Shown here: one piece after another, positions 53,443-64,000 of the stretch
Numbering within the stretch: position 1 is the stretch's first letter
How the letters are laid out: each line of letters starts with the position of its first letter
Notes under the pieces: model-generated
What the model was told of the DNA's origin: nothing
Seen by the model: only the letters and a program-made list of their open reading frames with translations
Database searches by the model: none
NCBI RefSeq assembly: GCF_023100905.1
Contig: NZ_CP064686.1
Coordinates: forward strand, 6,014,001-6,078,000
DNA length: 64,000 nt
Direction: 5' to 3'
DNA from: Bradyrhizobium sp. 4
Lineage (GTDB): Bacteria > Pseudomonadota > Alphaproteobacteria > Rhizobiales > Xanthobacteraceae
Position numbers and translations under genes: made by a program

Positions 53443-54369
53443 CTAGATCTTTTCCCGTCCGCCATCCGTTTCGCGGCGCCACGCGCCCGGACTGACGCCG
53501 ACCATGGACGAGAACACCCGGGTGAAATGGCTCTGATTGGCAAATCCGGCCGAGATGGCAATCTCGGACAACGGCAGGTCGCGGACTGTCATCAGTTGCT
53601 TGGCCGCCTTGACGCGCTGCTGGAGCAGCCATTGATGCGGCGGCAGGCCCGTGGAGATCCGGAATGCGCGTGAGAAGTGGCTGACTGACAGGCCAAGCTC
53701 GGTCGCGATCAGCTGCAGCGCGATCTTGCCCGAGAGATCGGAATCGAGCCGGTCACACGCACGCTTCACCTGCCATGGCGCGAGACCGCCGCGGGTTGGT
53801 TCTGCGGCTGGCTTCAGCCCGCCATAGGTCTGGGCGACATGGGCGGTGAGCGCGAGCATCATGTGATCGACGAAAAGCTGGTTGGTCTCGTCGGGCCGAC
53901 ACAGCCCTTGCCGCAACGAGGCACCGACATGTCGAACGACCTCGTCGTCATGACCGACACCGGGCTCGTAGCTGAGTTCGCCAACGCGCGGTCCGCCCGG
54001 TTGCCTGGCAATGCCGTTGAGCGCCGAGCGCGGCAAATAGAAGAAGAGCGAGTGAAATGGCTTGTCGATCACATAGCGCGGGTCGCGCTTGAGGTCGTAC
54101 AGATAGGTCGCACCTGCGCGAACATCCGCCTTGGTGACACAGCGGCCCTCCTCCCAGCATTCGCAATCCGGATAGTCGCGGAGTTTCAGGCTGAGGAGAT
54201 AGGCATCTTCCGCAGCCAGCGAGCCGGAAATATCCGGTGTCGGATCGTCGTTGCGGACTTCGGTGACCGCGAGCTCGGCGCTGTGCAGCGAACGCGTGAT
54301 CAGAACCGGTGCTTGCTTCGAGCGAAGGCCCTGCCCGAGCCTCTGCCCGTAGACGCCTGCTTGGGTCAT
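53443..54369 (-). CDS. AraC family transcriptional regulator
   Basis: 308 residues from ATG 54369 (frame open to 54465). The N-terminal two-thirds is an unrecognised ligand domain (DYPDCECWEEGRCVTKADVR). The C-terminal HTH pair is clear: LIATELGLSVSHFSRAFRIS and LSEIAISAGFANQSHFTRVF, ending GVSPGAWRRE. Neighbours give no clear target: it is convergent with the catalase-like gene, with an intergenic gap of 270 bp to the ABC ATPase gene upstream. Confidence 0.88.
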   Translation of the reverse strand: MTQAGVYGQRLGQGLRSKQAPVLITRSLHSAELAVTEVRNDDPTPDISGSLAAEDAYLLSLKLRDYPDCECWEEGRCVTKADVRAGATYLYDLKRDPRYVIDKPFHSLFFYLPRSALNGIARQPGGPRVGELSYEPGVGHDDEVVRHVGASLRQGLCRPDETNQLFVDHMMLALTAHVAQTYGGLKPAAEPTRGGLAPWQVKRACDRLDSDLSGKIALQLIATELGLSVSHFSRAFRISTGLPPHQWLLQQRVKAAKQLMTVRDLPLSEIAISAGFANQSHFTRVFSSMVGVSPGAWRRETDGGREKI

Positions 54370-54639
54370 TTTAGTAAATCCATCCGTAAAGGCATGTCTT
54401 CGCCAGCCTTCCCGAGATCCGCGCATTATCGGAGATCGCCGGCCGACGGTCCAGCTGCAGCGCATAGCACGAAGCTGGCGCGGTCGGCCCTCGCACCAGA
54501 TTGCGCCGCGATGATTTCATTGTGATTTCAGCGTGATGTCACAGGCCCGGCAGGGCGAAGGACAACACCGTTGACCTGCCCGACAGATTGCTGCGCGATT
54601 CCATCGTGCATTTTGGAAATGAATTGCGGCCTGCGCACG

Positions 54640-56508
<1,869 letters not shown>

Positions 56509-56517
56509 GCCGGTGTC

Positions 56518-57444
56518 CTAATAGCCACGACTACGATCGACACGCCCAGGCAGCTCCTCGCCGCGGCGGTGGCGCGCGATCACGTCCAGCACGAAATCGA
56601 CCGCCGTATCCGGCGTGGTCATGCTGGCATTGTGCGGTGTGACCAGGATGCGCGGGTGGCTCCAGAAAGGATGCCCCGCAGGCAGCGGCTCCGGCTCGGC
56701 GACGTCGAGGACGGCACCCGACAACGCGCCGCTGTCGAGCGCCGCGAGAAAGTCGGCTTCGACCAGATGCGGGCCACGCCCGACGTTGACGAGCGACGCG
56801 CCGCGCGGCAGGCGCGCGAACAAGTCCGCATTCAGGATGCCCCGGGTCTGATCGGTCAGAGGCAGCAGGCAGACGAGAATGTCGGTCAGCGCAAGAAAAT
56901 CCGGCAACGTCTCCATGCCCGCGTAACAGGTGACGCCGTCGATCTCGCGGAGTGAGCGGTTCCAGCCGAGAAGCGGAAAGCCGAACGCCGTGAGGCGTTC
57001 GAGCACGGCCTGGCCGAGCAGGCCAAGACCCATCACGCCGACGCGACGACGTTTGGCCGGCGTGATCCGGATCTCGCGCCAGACCTGCGCCTTCTGCTGG
57101 GCGATGAAGTGCAGGAGATCACGATGCAGGGCGAGCACCGCCATGGCGACGTATTCCACCATAGTCTCGGCGATGCCCGGCTCCAGCATACGCACCAGCG
57201 GAATGTGCGGCGGAACTTTTGACGCGTCGAACTGGTCGACGCCCGCACCGACCGAGAAGACCAGCTCGAGATTGGGGAAAGTCGTCGCGATGTCTTCCGG
57301 CGGCACCCACGCCACGAGATAGCGCACGTCGGCGGGATCGCCGATGTCGGGCCAGAGCCGGAATGGCACATCGGGCGCGCGCTCGGCGAAGAAGCCCGCC
57401 CACTCCGCGCCGCGAACCATGTTGGCCTTGTAGAGAAGCGTCAT
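56518..57444 (-). CDS. Glyoxylate/hydroxypyruvate reductase A-like dehydrogenase
   Basis: 308 residues. NAD(P)-binding motif VGVMGLGLLGQAVLERLTAF; catalytic Arg in VNVGRGPHLVEADFL, Glu in DVAEPEPLPAGHPFW, His in VTPHNASMTTPDT. GhrA-like enzymes reduce glyoxylate, hydroxypyruvate and related 2-oxo acids. Between the FAD oxidase (12 bp gap) and the ATPase (9 bp gap) of the peptide-type ABC operon, so it likely reduces the 2-oxo acid made by the oxidase. Confidence 0.92.
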   Translation of the reverse strand: MTLLYKANMVRGAEWAGFFAERAPDVPFRLWPDIGDPADVRYLVAWVPPEDIATTFPNLELVFSVGAGVDQFDASKVPPHIPLVRMLEPGIAETMVEYVAMAVLALHRDLLHFIAQQKAQVWREIRITPAKRRRVGVMGLGLLGQAVLERLTAFGFPLLGWNRSLREIDGVTCYAGMETLPDFLALTDILVCLLPLTDQTRGILNADLFARLPRGASLVNVGRGPHLVEADFLAALDSGALSGAVLDVAEPEPLPAGHPFWSHPRILVTPHNASMTTPDTAVDFVLDVIARHRRGEELPGRVDRSRGY

Positions 57445-57456
57445 GCCGCCAAACCC

Positions 57457-58785
57457 TCAGAACGGGCTGACCGGCGCGAGCCGGCGGCCGTCGATCAGGC
57501 GCCTGTGGCTGTAGGCCGCGGGATCGACCAGCGGCGTCGCGCCCGTCACGATGTCGGCGGCGAGCTTGCCGGCCGCTGGACCGATGCCAAAGCCGTGGCC
57601 GGAGAAGCCGGTGGCCAGGAAGAAGCCGGGCATGGCGTCGACCGACGAGATGACCGGAATGGTATCCGGCGTGCAGTCGATCGTCCCGCCCCAGGCTTCC
57701 GCGATCTCGATGTCCTTCAATTCAGGGTTCGACTTGATCAGCGAAGCCAGCGCTGCATTGACCAGCGACATGTCAGGCGCGGGATCGCGCACGCGCTCGG
57801 TCTCGAATGGCGACGGCTTGTCCAAGCTCCAGCTCGTGCCGCGCATGAGCTGGTCGAAGAAGGATTTGCCAAACGACAGTTTCAACCCGTTCTTGCGATG
57901 CAGATAGGTGGGCCAGAAGGTTCGCGCGTAGCGGAACAGGTCGGGTGACAGTTCGACCGTGCCGCGATTGCGCAGCGCCAGCGTAAAGCCGCCGTCGAGG
58001 CGGCGGCGGATGCAATAGAAGTCGGTGCCGAGCGCGCCGGAGGTGATCTCCGGCCCCGGCGTGGTCCGGCATGCGGTGGCGTTGACGAGACCGATCGGCA
58101 GCTCGATGCCGTGGCGTCGGCAGAACAGCGACGACCAGGCGCCGCCCGACAGCAGCACCGATTGCGTGCGAATGGTACCATTCTCGGTGACGACGGCGCT
58201 CACCCGTCCGCCTTGCGTCTCCAACCCACGCGCGGCGCAGCCCTGGTGAATGGTGACGCCGTGTTTTCGCGCGGCGGTCGCAAGCGCGGGCACAGCCATC
58301 GACGGCTCGGCGCGCCCGTCGCTCGGCGTGTGCAGGCCGCCGACCCATGTCTCGGAATTGCCGGGCAGACGCTCGGCGACCTCGGCCGGCGTCAGGACGG
58401 TCGAGTGCACCTGCATCTCGCGCGCCGTTGCGGCCCATCGCTCCCAACTCGCGAGCTCATCCTTGCTCTTGGTCAGGAACAGCACGCCGGTGCGGCGGAA
58501 GCCGGCATCGACGCCGGCATCGTTCTGCATGTCCTCCCACAGGCGCAGCGCCTCGCGGGCCAGCGGGATCTCCTCACGCGCGCGACCCTGCTGGCGGCAC
58601 CAGCCCCAATTGCGGCTCGACTGCTCGCCGCCGACATGGCCCTTCTCGATCAGGGCGACGGAGAGGCCCTTCTTCGCGAGATGATAGGCCGCGGAAACGC
58701 CGATGACGCCGCCGCCGATGACGACGACATCCACCTGCGCCGGCAGGCGTTCGTCACTGTTTATACGGGTGAGCGGCGGGGACAT
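57457..58785 (-). CDS. FAD-dependent amino acid/amine oxidase (DAO family)
   Basis: 442 residues. FAD motif VDVVVIGGGVIGVSAAYHLA near the N-terminus, then EQSSRNWGWCRQQGRAREEI typical of a D-amino-acid or opine/putrescine oxidase-like branch, and PVISSVDAMPGFFLATGFSG near the end. Oxidises a C-N bond, giving a 2-oxo acid or aldehyde. Within the ABC operon, downstream of both permeases and just before a 2-hydroxyacid dehydrogenase gene. Substrate unknown: candidates are N-alkyl or D-amino acids. Confidence 0.9.
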   Translation of the reverse strand: MSPPLTRINSDERLPAQVDVVVIGGGVIGVSAAYHLAKKGLSVALIEKGHVGGEQSSRNWGWCRQQGRAREEIPLAREALRLWEDMQNDAGVDAGFRRTGVLFLTKSKDELASWERWAATAREMQVHSTVLTPAEVAERLPGNSETWVGGLHTPSDGRAEPSMAVPALATAARKHGVTIHQGCAARGLETQGGRVSAVVTENGTIRTQSVLLSGGAWSSLFCRRHGIELPIGLVNATACRTTPGPEITSGALGTDFYCIRRRLDGGFTLALRNRGTVELSPDLFRYARTFWPTYLHRKNGLKLSFGKSFFDQLMRGTSWSLDKPSPFETERVRDPAPDMSLVNAALASLIKSNPELKDIEIAEAWGGTIDCTPDTIPVISSVDAMPGFFLATGFSGHGFGIGPAAGKLAADIVTGATPLVDPAAYSHRRLIDGRRLAPVSPF

Positions 58786-58843
58786 AGGACACTCCAGATA
58801 TTCAGTTCGATCGAGACAGCTCGGCTCGTCGCCAGTTTGCAGA

Positions 58844-59719
58844 TCATGGGATGTTCATCCGCGGGTCGAGCGCGTCGCGCAAGCCGTCGCCGAGGAAGTT
58901 GAAGCTCGTCACCGCCAGCGTGATGGCAAGGCCCGGCGCAATCGCGAGCCAGGGCGCGCTGGTGAGATAGATCTGTGCGTTGTTGAGCATGTTGCCGAGG
59001 CTCGCGGCCGGCGGCTGGATGCCGTAACCGAGATAGCTGAGATAGGATTCCAGCAGAATTGCCTTGGCGACGTTCAGCGTCGCCGCCACCACGATCGGCG
59101 CAATCGCATTCGGTACGAGCTCGCGGAACATGATCCGCAGGTTCGACGAGCCGAACGCGAGTGCAGCAACCGCAAACTCGCGTTCCCGCAGCGAGCGCAC
59201 CTGGGCCTCGACGACGCGGGCCACCCACATCCAGGCGGTTGCCGCGATCAGCACCGTGGTGGTGACGAAGCCGGGCTCGATGAGCGCCGCGAGCGCAAGC
59301 AGCAGGAAGATGGTCGGAAAGCACAGCATCGCATCGACGAGCCGCATCAGCACCGCGCCGACCACGCCGCCATAGAAGCCGGCGAAGGCGCCGACGACGA
59401 TGCCAACCGCCATCGCGATCACCATCGCGACGAAGCCGATCGACAGCGAGACACGCGCGCCCATCATCAGCCGCGCCAGCACGTCGCGGCCGAGCTCGTC
59501 GGTGCCGAGGATGTGCGCGCCCGACAGCGGCGGTGCGAACCGCTTCATGATGTCGATATAGGTGTCGTCGAACGGCAGGAGGTACGGCCCGAATGCCGAA
59601 CCGAGAACAAGGACGAGAATGATCACCGCGCCTGCAAGCGCAAGCCGGTGCCGACGAAATCGCCGCCACGCGGCCTGGCCCGGCGCAATTTGATCGGTGG
59701 AGAGGGCGGCAGTCGTCAT
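58844..59719 (-). CDS. Peptide-type ABC transporter permease (DppC-like)
   Basis: 291 residues, about six membrane helices, ending SFNFLGDGLRDALDPRMNIP, the typical DppC tail. The N-terminal extension (AAWRRFRRHRLALAGAVIIL) is also typical. The coupling motif EAQVRSLREREFAVAALAFG is near residue 160-180. Follows the DppB-like gene with 2 bp between them, so expression is coupled. Confidence 0.93.
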   Translation of the reverse strand: MTTAALSTDQIAPGQAAWRRFRRHRLALAGAVIILVLVLGSAFGPYLLPFDDTYIDIMKRFAPPLSGAHILGTDELGRDVLARLMMGARVSLSIGFVAMVIAMAVGIVVGAFAGFYGGVVGAVLMRLVDAMLCFPTIFLLLALAALIEPGFVTTTVLIAATAWMWVARVVEAQVRSLREREFAVAALAFGSSNLRIMFRELVPNAIAPIVVAATLNVAKAILLESYLSYLGYGIQPPAASLGNMLNNAQIYLTSAPWLAIAPGLAITLAVTSFNFLGDGLRDALDPRMNIP

Positions 59720-59721
59720 CC

Positions 59722-60672
59722 CTAGCCCACCCGGATGCGCGGATCGACGACGGCATAGAGGATGTCAGCGAGCAGCGATCCGATCAGCACCATGACCGCC
59801 GAGAACATCAGGATGCCCATCACCACGGGATAGTCGCGATAGCCGATAGAATCGAGGAACAGCCGGCCCATGCCGGGCCAGGTGAACACGGTCTCGGCGA
59901 CCAGCGCACCACCGAGCAGCGTCGGAAACTGAAGGCCGCCCACCGTGATCATCGGCAGCAGCGCGTTCCGCAAGGCGTGAACCGTAAGGATTCGCCATTC
60001 CGGCATGCCCTTGGCGCGCGCGGTGCGAATGTAGTCCTGGTTGATGACTTCGAGCATCGAGGAGCGCATGAAGCGGCCCCACATCGCGGTCTCGACCAGC
60101 GCCAGCACCAGCGCCGGCGCAATGAGATGATGAAGCAGATCGAGCGGCGAGCCATCGCCGACGGTCTGCCGGTTGCCCGCCGGCAGCCAGCCGAGCTTCA
60201 CCGAGAACACATAGATGGTGACGAGGCCGAACCAGAAGGTCGGGATCGACAATGCGATCATGGCGCCGACGGTTGCTAGCGAATCGAACAGCGAATAGCG
60301 GCGCAGCGCACCGAGCACGCCAATCCAGCAGCCGAGCAGGACCGCGATGATGGTCGCAGTCGCCATCAGTTCCAGAGTGGCGCCAAGATGCGACGAGATC
60401 ACCGCCAGCACCGGCTCGCCGTCGCGATACGAGCGGCCCCAATCGCCCCTCAGCATCCGGCCGAACCAGTCGAGATACTGGATCGGCAGCGAACGATCGA
60501 GGCCAAGCTGCCTGGTGACGCGATCGAGATCCTCCTGGGTCATCTGCGCGGACGCCGCGAATTGCGAGAGCGGGCCGCCCGGCGCCAGATGCAGGATGGC
60601 AAAGCCGATCGCGGACACGATCACCAGCAACATGATCGCCTGCGCCAGGCGATTGGCGACGTAACGGGCCAT
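59722..60672 (-). CDS. Peptide-type ABC transporter permease (DppB-like)
   Basis: 316 residues with six predicted membrane helices. Signature DppB start RYVANRLAQAIMLLVIVSAI and FAILHLAPGGPL, coupling region YIRTARAKGMPEWRILTVHA, end DILYAVVDPRIRVG. Starts 27 bp after the binding-protein stop. Substrate unknown beyond peptide or peptide-like. Confidence 0.94.
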   Translation of the reverse strand: MARYVANRLAQAIMLLVIVSAIGFAILHLAPGGPLSQFAASAQMTQEDLDRVTRQLGLDRSLPIQYLDWFGRMLRGDWGRSYRDGEPVLAVISSHLGATLELMATATIIAVLLGCWIGVLGALRRYSLFDSLATVGAMIALSIPTFWFGLVTIYVFSVKLGWLPAGNRQTVGDGSPLDLLHHLIAPALVLALVETAMWGRFMRSSMLEVINQDYIRTARAKGMPEWRILTVHALRNALLPMITVGGLQFPTLLGGALVAETVFTWPGMGRLFLDSIGYRDYPVVMGILMFSAVMVLIGSLLADILYAVVDPRIRVG

Positions 60673-60699
60673 CTCAGGCGATCTCGCGCACCTGAACCA

Positions 60700-62391
60700 T
60701 CAGGCCCAATACCATTCGCGGATGTTCCAGCAGTTGATCGACATGTTGATGTTGGGGCGGAAACCCTGGAGTCCTTCCTTCACGCCTTCGGCAATGAAGC
60801 CCTGGAACAGCGGCAGGATCGCGAGGTCGTCGCGGATGAGCTTCTGCAGATTGCCATAGGTCGTCTTGCGCTGCGCCAGATCGAACTGCTTGGCACCTTC
60901 TGCGAGAAGTCGATCGGCCTCCGGGTTGCGATACTGATAGGTGTTGTAGCCGCGGCCACCCTTGGCAGGAATGGCGCCGGAGCCGAAGCGGGGCGTCACG
61001 TCGGGGTCGCTGCCGAGCATGAAATTCACCCCCACGATCACCGAGTTGAATTTCGATTGCTGCCAGAAGTCGCCCCAGATCACCGCGGCCGGCATGTTGT
61101 TGACGCGCATCGCGGCACCGATTGCGCGCCAGTCCTGGATCAGCAACTGCTGGGTCTGCTCGCGCACCGCATTGCCCGACGTCGTTGAATTGGTGAATTC
61201 GAGCTTGACGCCGCCTTTCTCGCGCACGCCGCCGGCGCCGCGGACCCAACCGGCCGCATCGAGCAGCGTGTTGGCCTTGGCCGGATCGTATTTGTGCTGC
61301 GGCAGTCCCTGCTGGAACGACCAGGCCTGTTGCGGCACGAAACTTTCGGTCTGCGTCGGCAAACCGTAGTTCAGCGCATCGATAATCGCCTGCTTGTTGA
61401 TCGCGAGATACAGCGCCTCGCGCACGGTGCGGTCCGCCAACGCGCCGAACTCCAGATTGGGTGCGATGTGCTCCACCGACGACGTCGAGGAGACGAAGAT
61501 CTTGCGGCCCTTCAGCGTCTTCGCCTCCTGCACGAAGTTTGGCAGAATGCCTTGCAGGCCGGTGTAGTCGACCTGGCCGGTGCGGAACTGGGTGTAGAGG
61601 ACGGTGAGATCGGGAATGTATTTGAACACCACGCGTTCGACGTACGGCCCCTTGCCGTGATAGCCGGCGTGAGCATTCAACTGAATGTGGTCGCCCGGCA
61701 CGCGCTCGCCCCAGCGGAACGGTCCAGTGCCGACAGGCGCGTTGTGGAACGGCGAGGCGTTCGGATCGGTCACCTTCTCCAGGATGTGCTTTGGCACGAT
61801 GAAGGTCAGCGATCCCAGGATCGACATGTAGGGCGAATAGGGAGCTTCCATACGCCAGTGAATCTCGTCGGGCGCGACGACCTTAATGTCTTTCACGAGG
61901 CTATGGCCGACGCGGCTGCGCGCGCGGAAATCGGGATTGTTGATCAGCTCGAGCGAGAACTTGACGTCGTCGGCCGTGAACGGCGTGCCGTCGTGCCATT
62001 TCACGTCGCTGCGGAGCTTGATCTTCCAGGTCAGGCCGTCGGCCGACAGGCCGCCGTTCTCGAGGGTCGGGACTTCGCGGGCGAGGTCGGGAACGAACTG
62101 GCCGTCGGGATCGATGAACCAGAGCGGCGAGAACACCTGCCACCAGATGCCCTGATCGACTTCGATGCCCGGCATCAGGGGATGAAAGACCGTCGGCTCC
62201 TGCGATAGCGCCGCGATCACCTGCCCGCGCGGCTTGTCGGGCGGATTGGTCGGGCGTTCGGTCTGCGCGAATGCGTTGCCTGAAAGCGTCCATCCCGCCG
62301 CGGCGCCCGCGCCGAGCTGGAATATCTGACGGCGATTCGGATTGCCGAGATGCAGTGCCCCAACGCCGAACTTCCCGGTGTCGTCCGCCAT
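60700..62391 (-). CDS. Peptide-type ABC transporter substrate-binding protein
   Basis: 563 residues from ATG 62391 (frame open to 62448). The N-terminus has a twin-arginine-like signal (NPNRRQIFQLGAGAAAGW) ending near AFAQ, so export through Tat is plausible. The mature domain is the DppA/OppA family-5 type (LTWKIKLRSDVKWHDGTPFT, FTADDVKFSLELI). First gene of the uptake/oxidation operon; the intergenic region before it carries the XRE-cupin regulator gene in the opposite direction. Confidence 0.92.
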   Translation of the reverse strand: MADDTGKFGVGALHLGNPNRRQIFQLGAGAAAGWTLSGNAFAQTERPTNPPDKPRGQVIAALSQEPTVFHPLMPGIEVDQGIWWQVFSPLWFIDPDGQFVPDLAREVPTLENGGLSADGLTWKIKLRSDVKWHDGTPFTADDVKFSLELINNPDFRARSRVGHSLVKDIKVVAPDEIHWRMEAPYSPYMSILGSLTFIVPKHILEKVTDPNASPFHNAPVGTGPFRWGERVPGDHIQLNAHAGYHGKGPYVERVVFKYIPDLTVLYTQFRTGQVDYTGLQGILPNFVQEAKTLKGRKIFVSSTSSVEHIAPNLEFGALADRTVREALYLAINKQAIIDALNYGLPTQTESFVPQQAWSFQQGLPQHKYDPAKANTLLDAAGWVRGAGGVREKGGVKLEFTNSTTSGNAVREQTQQLLIQDWRAIGAAMRVNNMPAAVIWGDFWQQSKFNSVIVGVNFMLGSDPDVTPRFGSGAIPAKGGRGYNTYQYRNPEADRLLAEGAKQFDLAQRKTTYGNLQKLIRDDLAILPLFQGFIAEGVKEGLQGFRPNINMSINCWNIREWYWA

Positions 62392-62610
62392 GACCACTCT
62401 CCGTTGTCGCACGCGGCACCGTCTCCCGCGCCCCGAGATCCCCGGCAAAGGGACAGGAGTGGGCTTTAGTGCTTCTAAATTTTTCTATCAAAAGTTCATC
62501 ACGACTAAATACAGCTGTCAATCGCATTGCTAGGATGCGCGACCTTTTCACTTCGACTGAAGCTCCAGACCGTCGTTGTCCGGGGCTGAGATGATGCACG
62601 GGAGAGCGAC

Positions 62611-63243
62611 ATGGATGGTCGCGGCGAGATCAGCGATCCGAAGGATGCCCCGGCGACCGAGGCCGACGATGCCGTCGACCAGCGCCTGGGCGAGACCGTG
62701 CGGCTGCTGCGGCAGCGTGCGGGCCTTTCGATCCAGGACGTTGCTAACAAGACCGGCCTCTCCAACGGCATGATCAGCCAGCTCGAACGCGCGCGTGCCA
62801 TGCCGTCGATACGGACGTTGCGCCTGCTCAGCATCGCGCTCGACGTTCCTATCTCCTATTTCTTCGAGACCACCGATCCCGCCGATGTGCAGCGCTACAT
62901 CGTGCGCAAGAACAGCCGGCGTCTGCTGCGGCTCACCGCCAGCGGTGTCGTCAAGGAGGCCTTGACGCCGGCAGACAAAGGCCAGCTCGAACTCTACGAG
63001 CTCACGCTCAATCCCGGCGCCTCGTCCGGCACTGATTTCCTGCAGCACACCGGCGAGAAGGCGGGCTATATCCTCTCGGGAAGCCTGCGGCTGTGGCTCG
63101 ACAACCAGGCCCATCTGCTCGAGGCCGGCGACAGCTTTCGCTTTCCGAGCATCGTTCCGCACATGTTCGACAACCCGACCCAGCAGACGGCCCGCGTGAT
63201 CTGGGTGACCACGCTGCGCCAGACCGATTCGCCGGCAGGTTGA
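62611..63243 (+). CDS. XRE-cupin transcriptional regulator
   Basis: 210 residues. An XRE HTH at about residues 25-80 (LRQRAGLSIQDVANKTGLSN, MISQLERARAMPSI), then a cupin-2 sensor domain (GYILSGSLRLWLDNQAHLLE, GDSFRFPSIVPHMFDNP). The layout matches PuuR-type regulators, which sense amines. Divergent from the binding-protein gene, 219 bp apart, so it most likely controls the peptide-type ABC/oxidase operon. Confidence 0.9.
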   Translation: MDGRGEISDPKDAPATEADDAVDQRLGETVRLLRQRAGLSIQDVANKTGLSNGMISQLERARAMPSIRTLRLLSIALDVPISYFFETTDPADVQRYIVRKNSRRLLRLTASGVVKEALTPADKGQLELYELTLNPGASSGTDFLQHTGEKAGYILSGSLRLWLDNQAHLLEAGDSFRFPSIVPHMFDNPTQQTARVIWVTTLRQTDSPAG

Positions 63244-63383
63244 AGCGCCGCCAACCCGGCACCACCGCAAATTGCCCCTCGACGCCGCCGCGCGGAATCT
63301 GTAGCTCACATCTGTAGCTGACGTGGAGCCGGACATTGACAGGGCGGCCACGGGGGCCGCGACTGACGCGTTGGTGTGAGACC

Positions 63384-64000
63384 ATGAAACTCAGGGGGCT
63401 TCTGACACTCGCGATGGCCGCGCAGGTCATCGTGACCGCGGCGGCTCTCCTCGTCTCCTATGCCGCGACCGGAACCGGGTTCGGCATTGCCCAGATCGTC
63501 GCCCTGCTCGCAAGCGGCGCCATTGCGGTCCTGCTCGCTCGTCTGTGCACGCGCGCGATCGAAACCGCGCAGGAAAAACGCGCCGCCGCGCTACTGACCG
63601 AGCAGGCGCAGGCCAGCGCGCAGATGACGCAAGCCGTCATCAAGACCGCGCTCGACGCCTTCATTCAGACCGACCAGAGTGGCATCGTGCTGGAATGGAG
63701 TCTTCAGGCCGAGGCCCTGACTGGATGGACGCGCAAGGAGGCGCTCGGCACCGACGTCGTCAACCTCCTCATCGCCGAGCCGCTGCGCGACGGCTTCAGG
63801 CAACGCATGATGCGGCTGCTGCCGGAATTGTCGGATACGCCGATCGGCATCCGGTTCGAAGCGACCCTGCTGCACCGGGAGGGCGACGAGATCCTGATCG
63901 AGGCCTCCAGCACGGCGCTCCGCATCGGGGGGCGCACCCTCATCAACAATTTCGTCAAGGACGTCACCCAGAAGCGCGCCGCCGCGGAGCAGCTGATCCA
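63384..64000 (+). CDS. PAS-domain sensor protein (3' partial)
   Basis: The frame from ATG 63384 runs off the right end after 205 residues. Two hydrophobic segments (LLTLAMAAQVIVTAAALLVS and FGIAQIVALLASGAIAVLLA) are followed by a helical linker and a PAS domain (TALDAFIQTDQSGIVLEWSL, TGWTRKEALGTDVVNLLI) ending before its effector. Could be a histidine kinase or a GGDEF/EAL protein; the output domain lies outside the window. Confidence 0.85.
   Translation, partial: MKLRGLLTLAMAAQVIVTAAALLVSYAATGTGFGIAQIVALLASGAIAVLLARLCTRAIETAQEKRAAALLTEQAQASAQMTQAVIKTALDAFIQTDQSGIVLEWSLQAEALTGWTRKEALGTDVVNLLIAEPLRDGFRQRMMRLLPELSDTPIGIRFEATLLHREGDEILIEASSTALRIGGRTLINNFVKDVTQKRAAAEQLI

Noticed and set aside
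62460..62530. Promoter for the peptide-type ABC operon (TTGACA at 62521-62516, minus strand)
   Set aside because: The -35-like hexamer is good and the region is AT-rich, but the -10 at 17 bp is poor (TGAACT), so I do not list it as a feature.

Overview
The window looks like a chromosomal segment from a Bradyrhizobium-type alphaproteobacterium (Nitrobacteraceae). It is GC-rich and densely coded on both strands. It carries perfect Irr/ICE-type iron boxes beside bacterioferritin genes, a full CtrA-type site, an intracellular PHA depolymerase, and several families of palindromic intergenic repeats of the kind scattered through these genomes. I see no rRNA, tRNA, CRISPR array, phage or transposase. 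The genus is an inference from gene content and repeats.

Layout. 1-7.5 kb: a 5'-partial DUF4403 gene, a four-gene polyamine-type ABC importer and an orphan Leu/Ile/Val-type binding protein. 7.5-9.4 kb: PRC-barrel protein, zinc-ribbon protein, small lytic transglycosylase. 9.47-14.4 kb: a TPP riboswitch and thiO-thiS-thiG-thiE-thiC, interrupted by two palindromic repeats. 14.5-24.4 kb: a frameshifted low-GC gene, Mug glycosylase, DUF4262, a VOC protein, GST, two SDRs, RidA, several exported unknowns, a J-domain protein and a two-barrel outer membrane protein. 24.5-26.1 kb: a free-standing FlbD-like HTH protein behind a CtrA site, then a collagen-like protein. 26.2-31.4 kb: hydrolase, DoxX, PNPOx-like protein, the bfd/bfr iron-storage pair (bfr carries a 5-nt deletion) and two paralogous Gly-rich exported proteins. 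31.4-43.3 kb: MltB-type transglycosylase, EttA, dehydrogenases, L,D-transpeptidase, two rhodaneses, and a VWA/MoxR pair arranged divergently. 43.7-54.4 kb: GMC oxidoreductase, GNAT, SMP-30, AraC regulators, an enolase-superfamily enzyme, GST, PhaZ and a catalase-like protein. 54.6-62.4 kb: an operon coding for a peptide-type ABC importer together with an FAD amine oxidase and a 2-hydroxyacid dehydrogenase, divergent from an XRE-cupin regulator. The window ends inside a PAS-domain sensor gene.

How the genes work together. The thi cluster makes both halves of thiamine and should be shut off by TPP; its Shine-Dalgarno sequence lies in the conserved 3' strand of the riboswitch. The bfd/bfr pair stores and releases iron, each gene with its own iron box. 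The 54.6-62.4 kb operon couples uptake of a peptide- or amino-type compound with flavin oxidation and reduction of the resulting 2-oxo acid. MoxR and the VWA protein probably form a chaperone-like maturation pair. The most unusual items are the broken bfr start region, the lone CtrA-linked HTH domain next to a cytoplasmic-looking collagen-like protein, the fused double beta-barrel, and hairpin repeats embedded in the thi operon.
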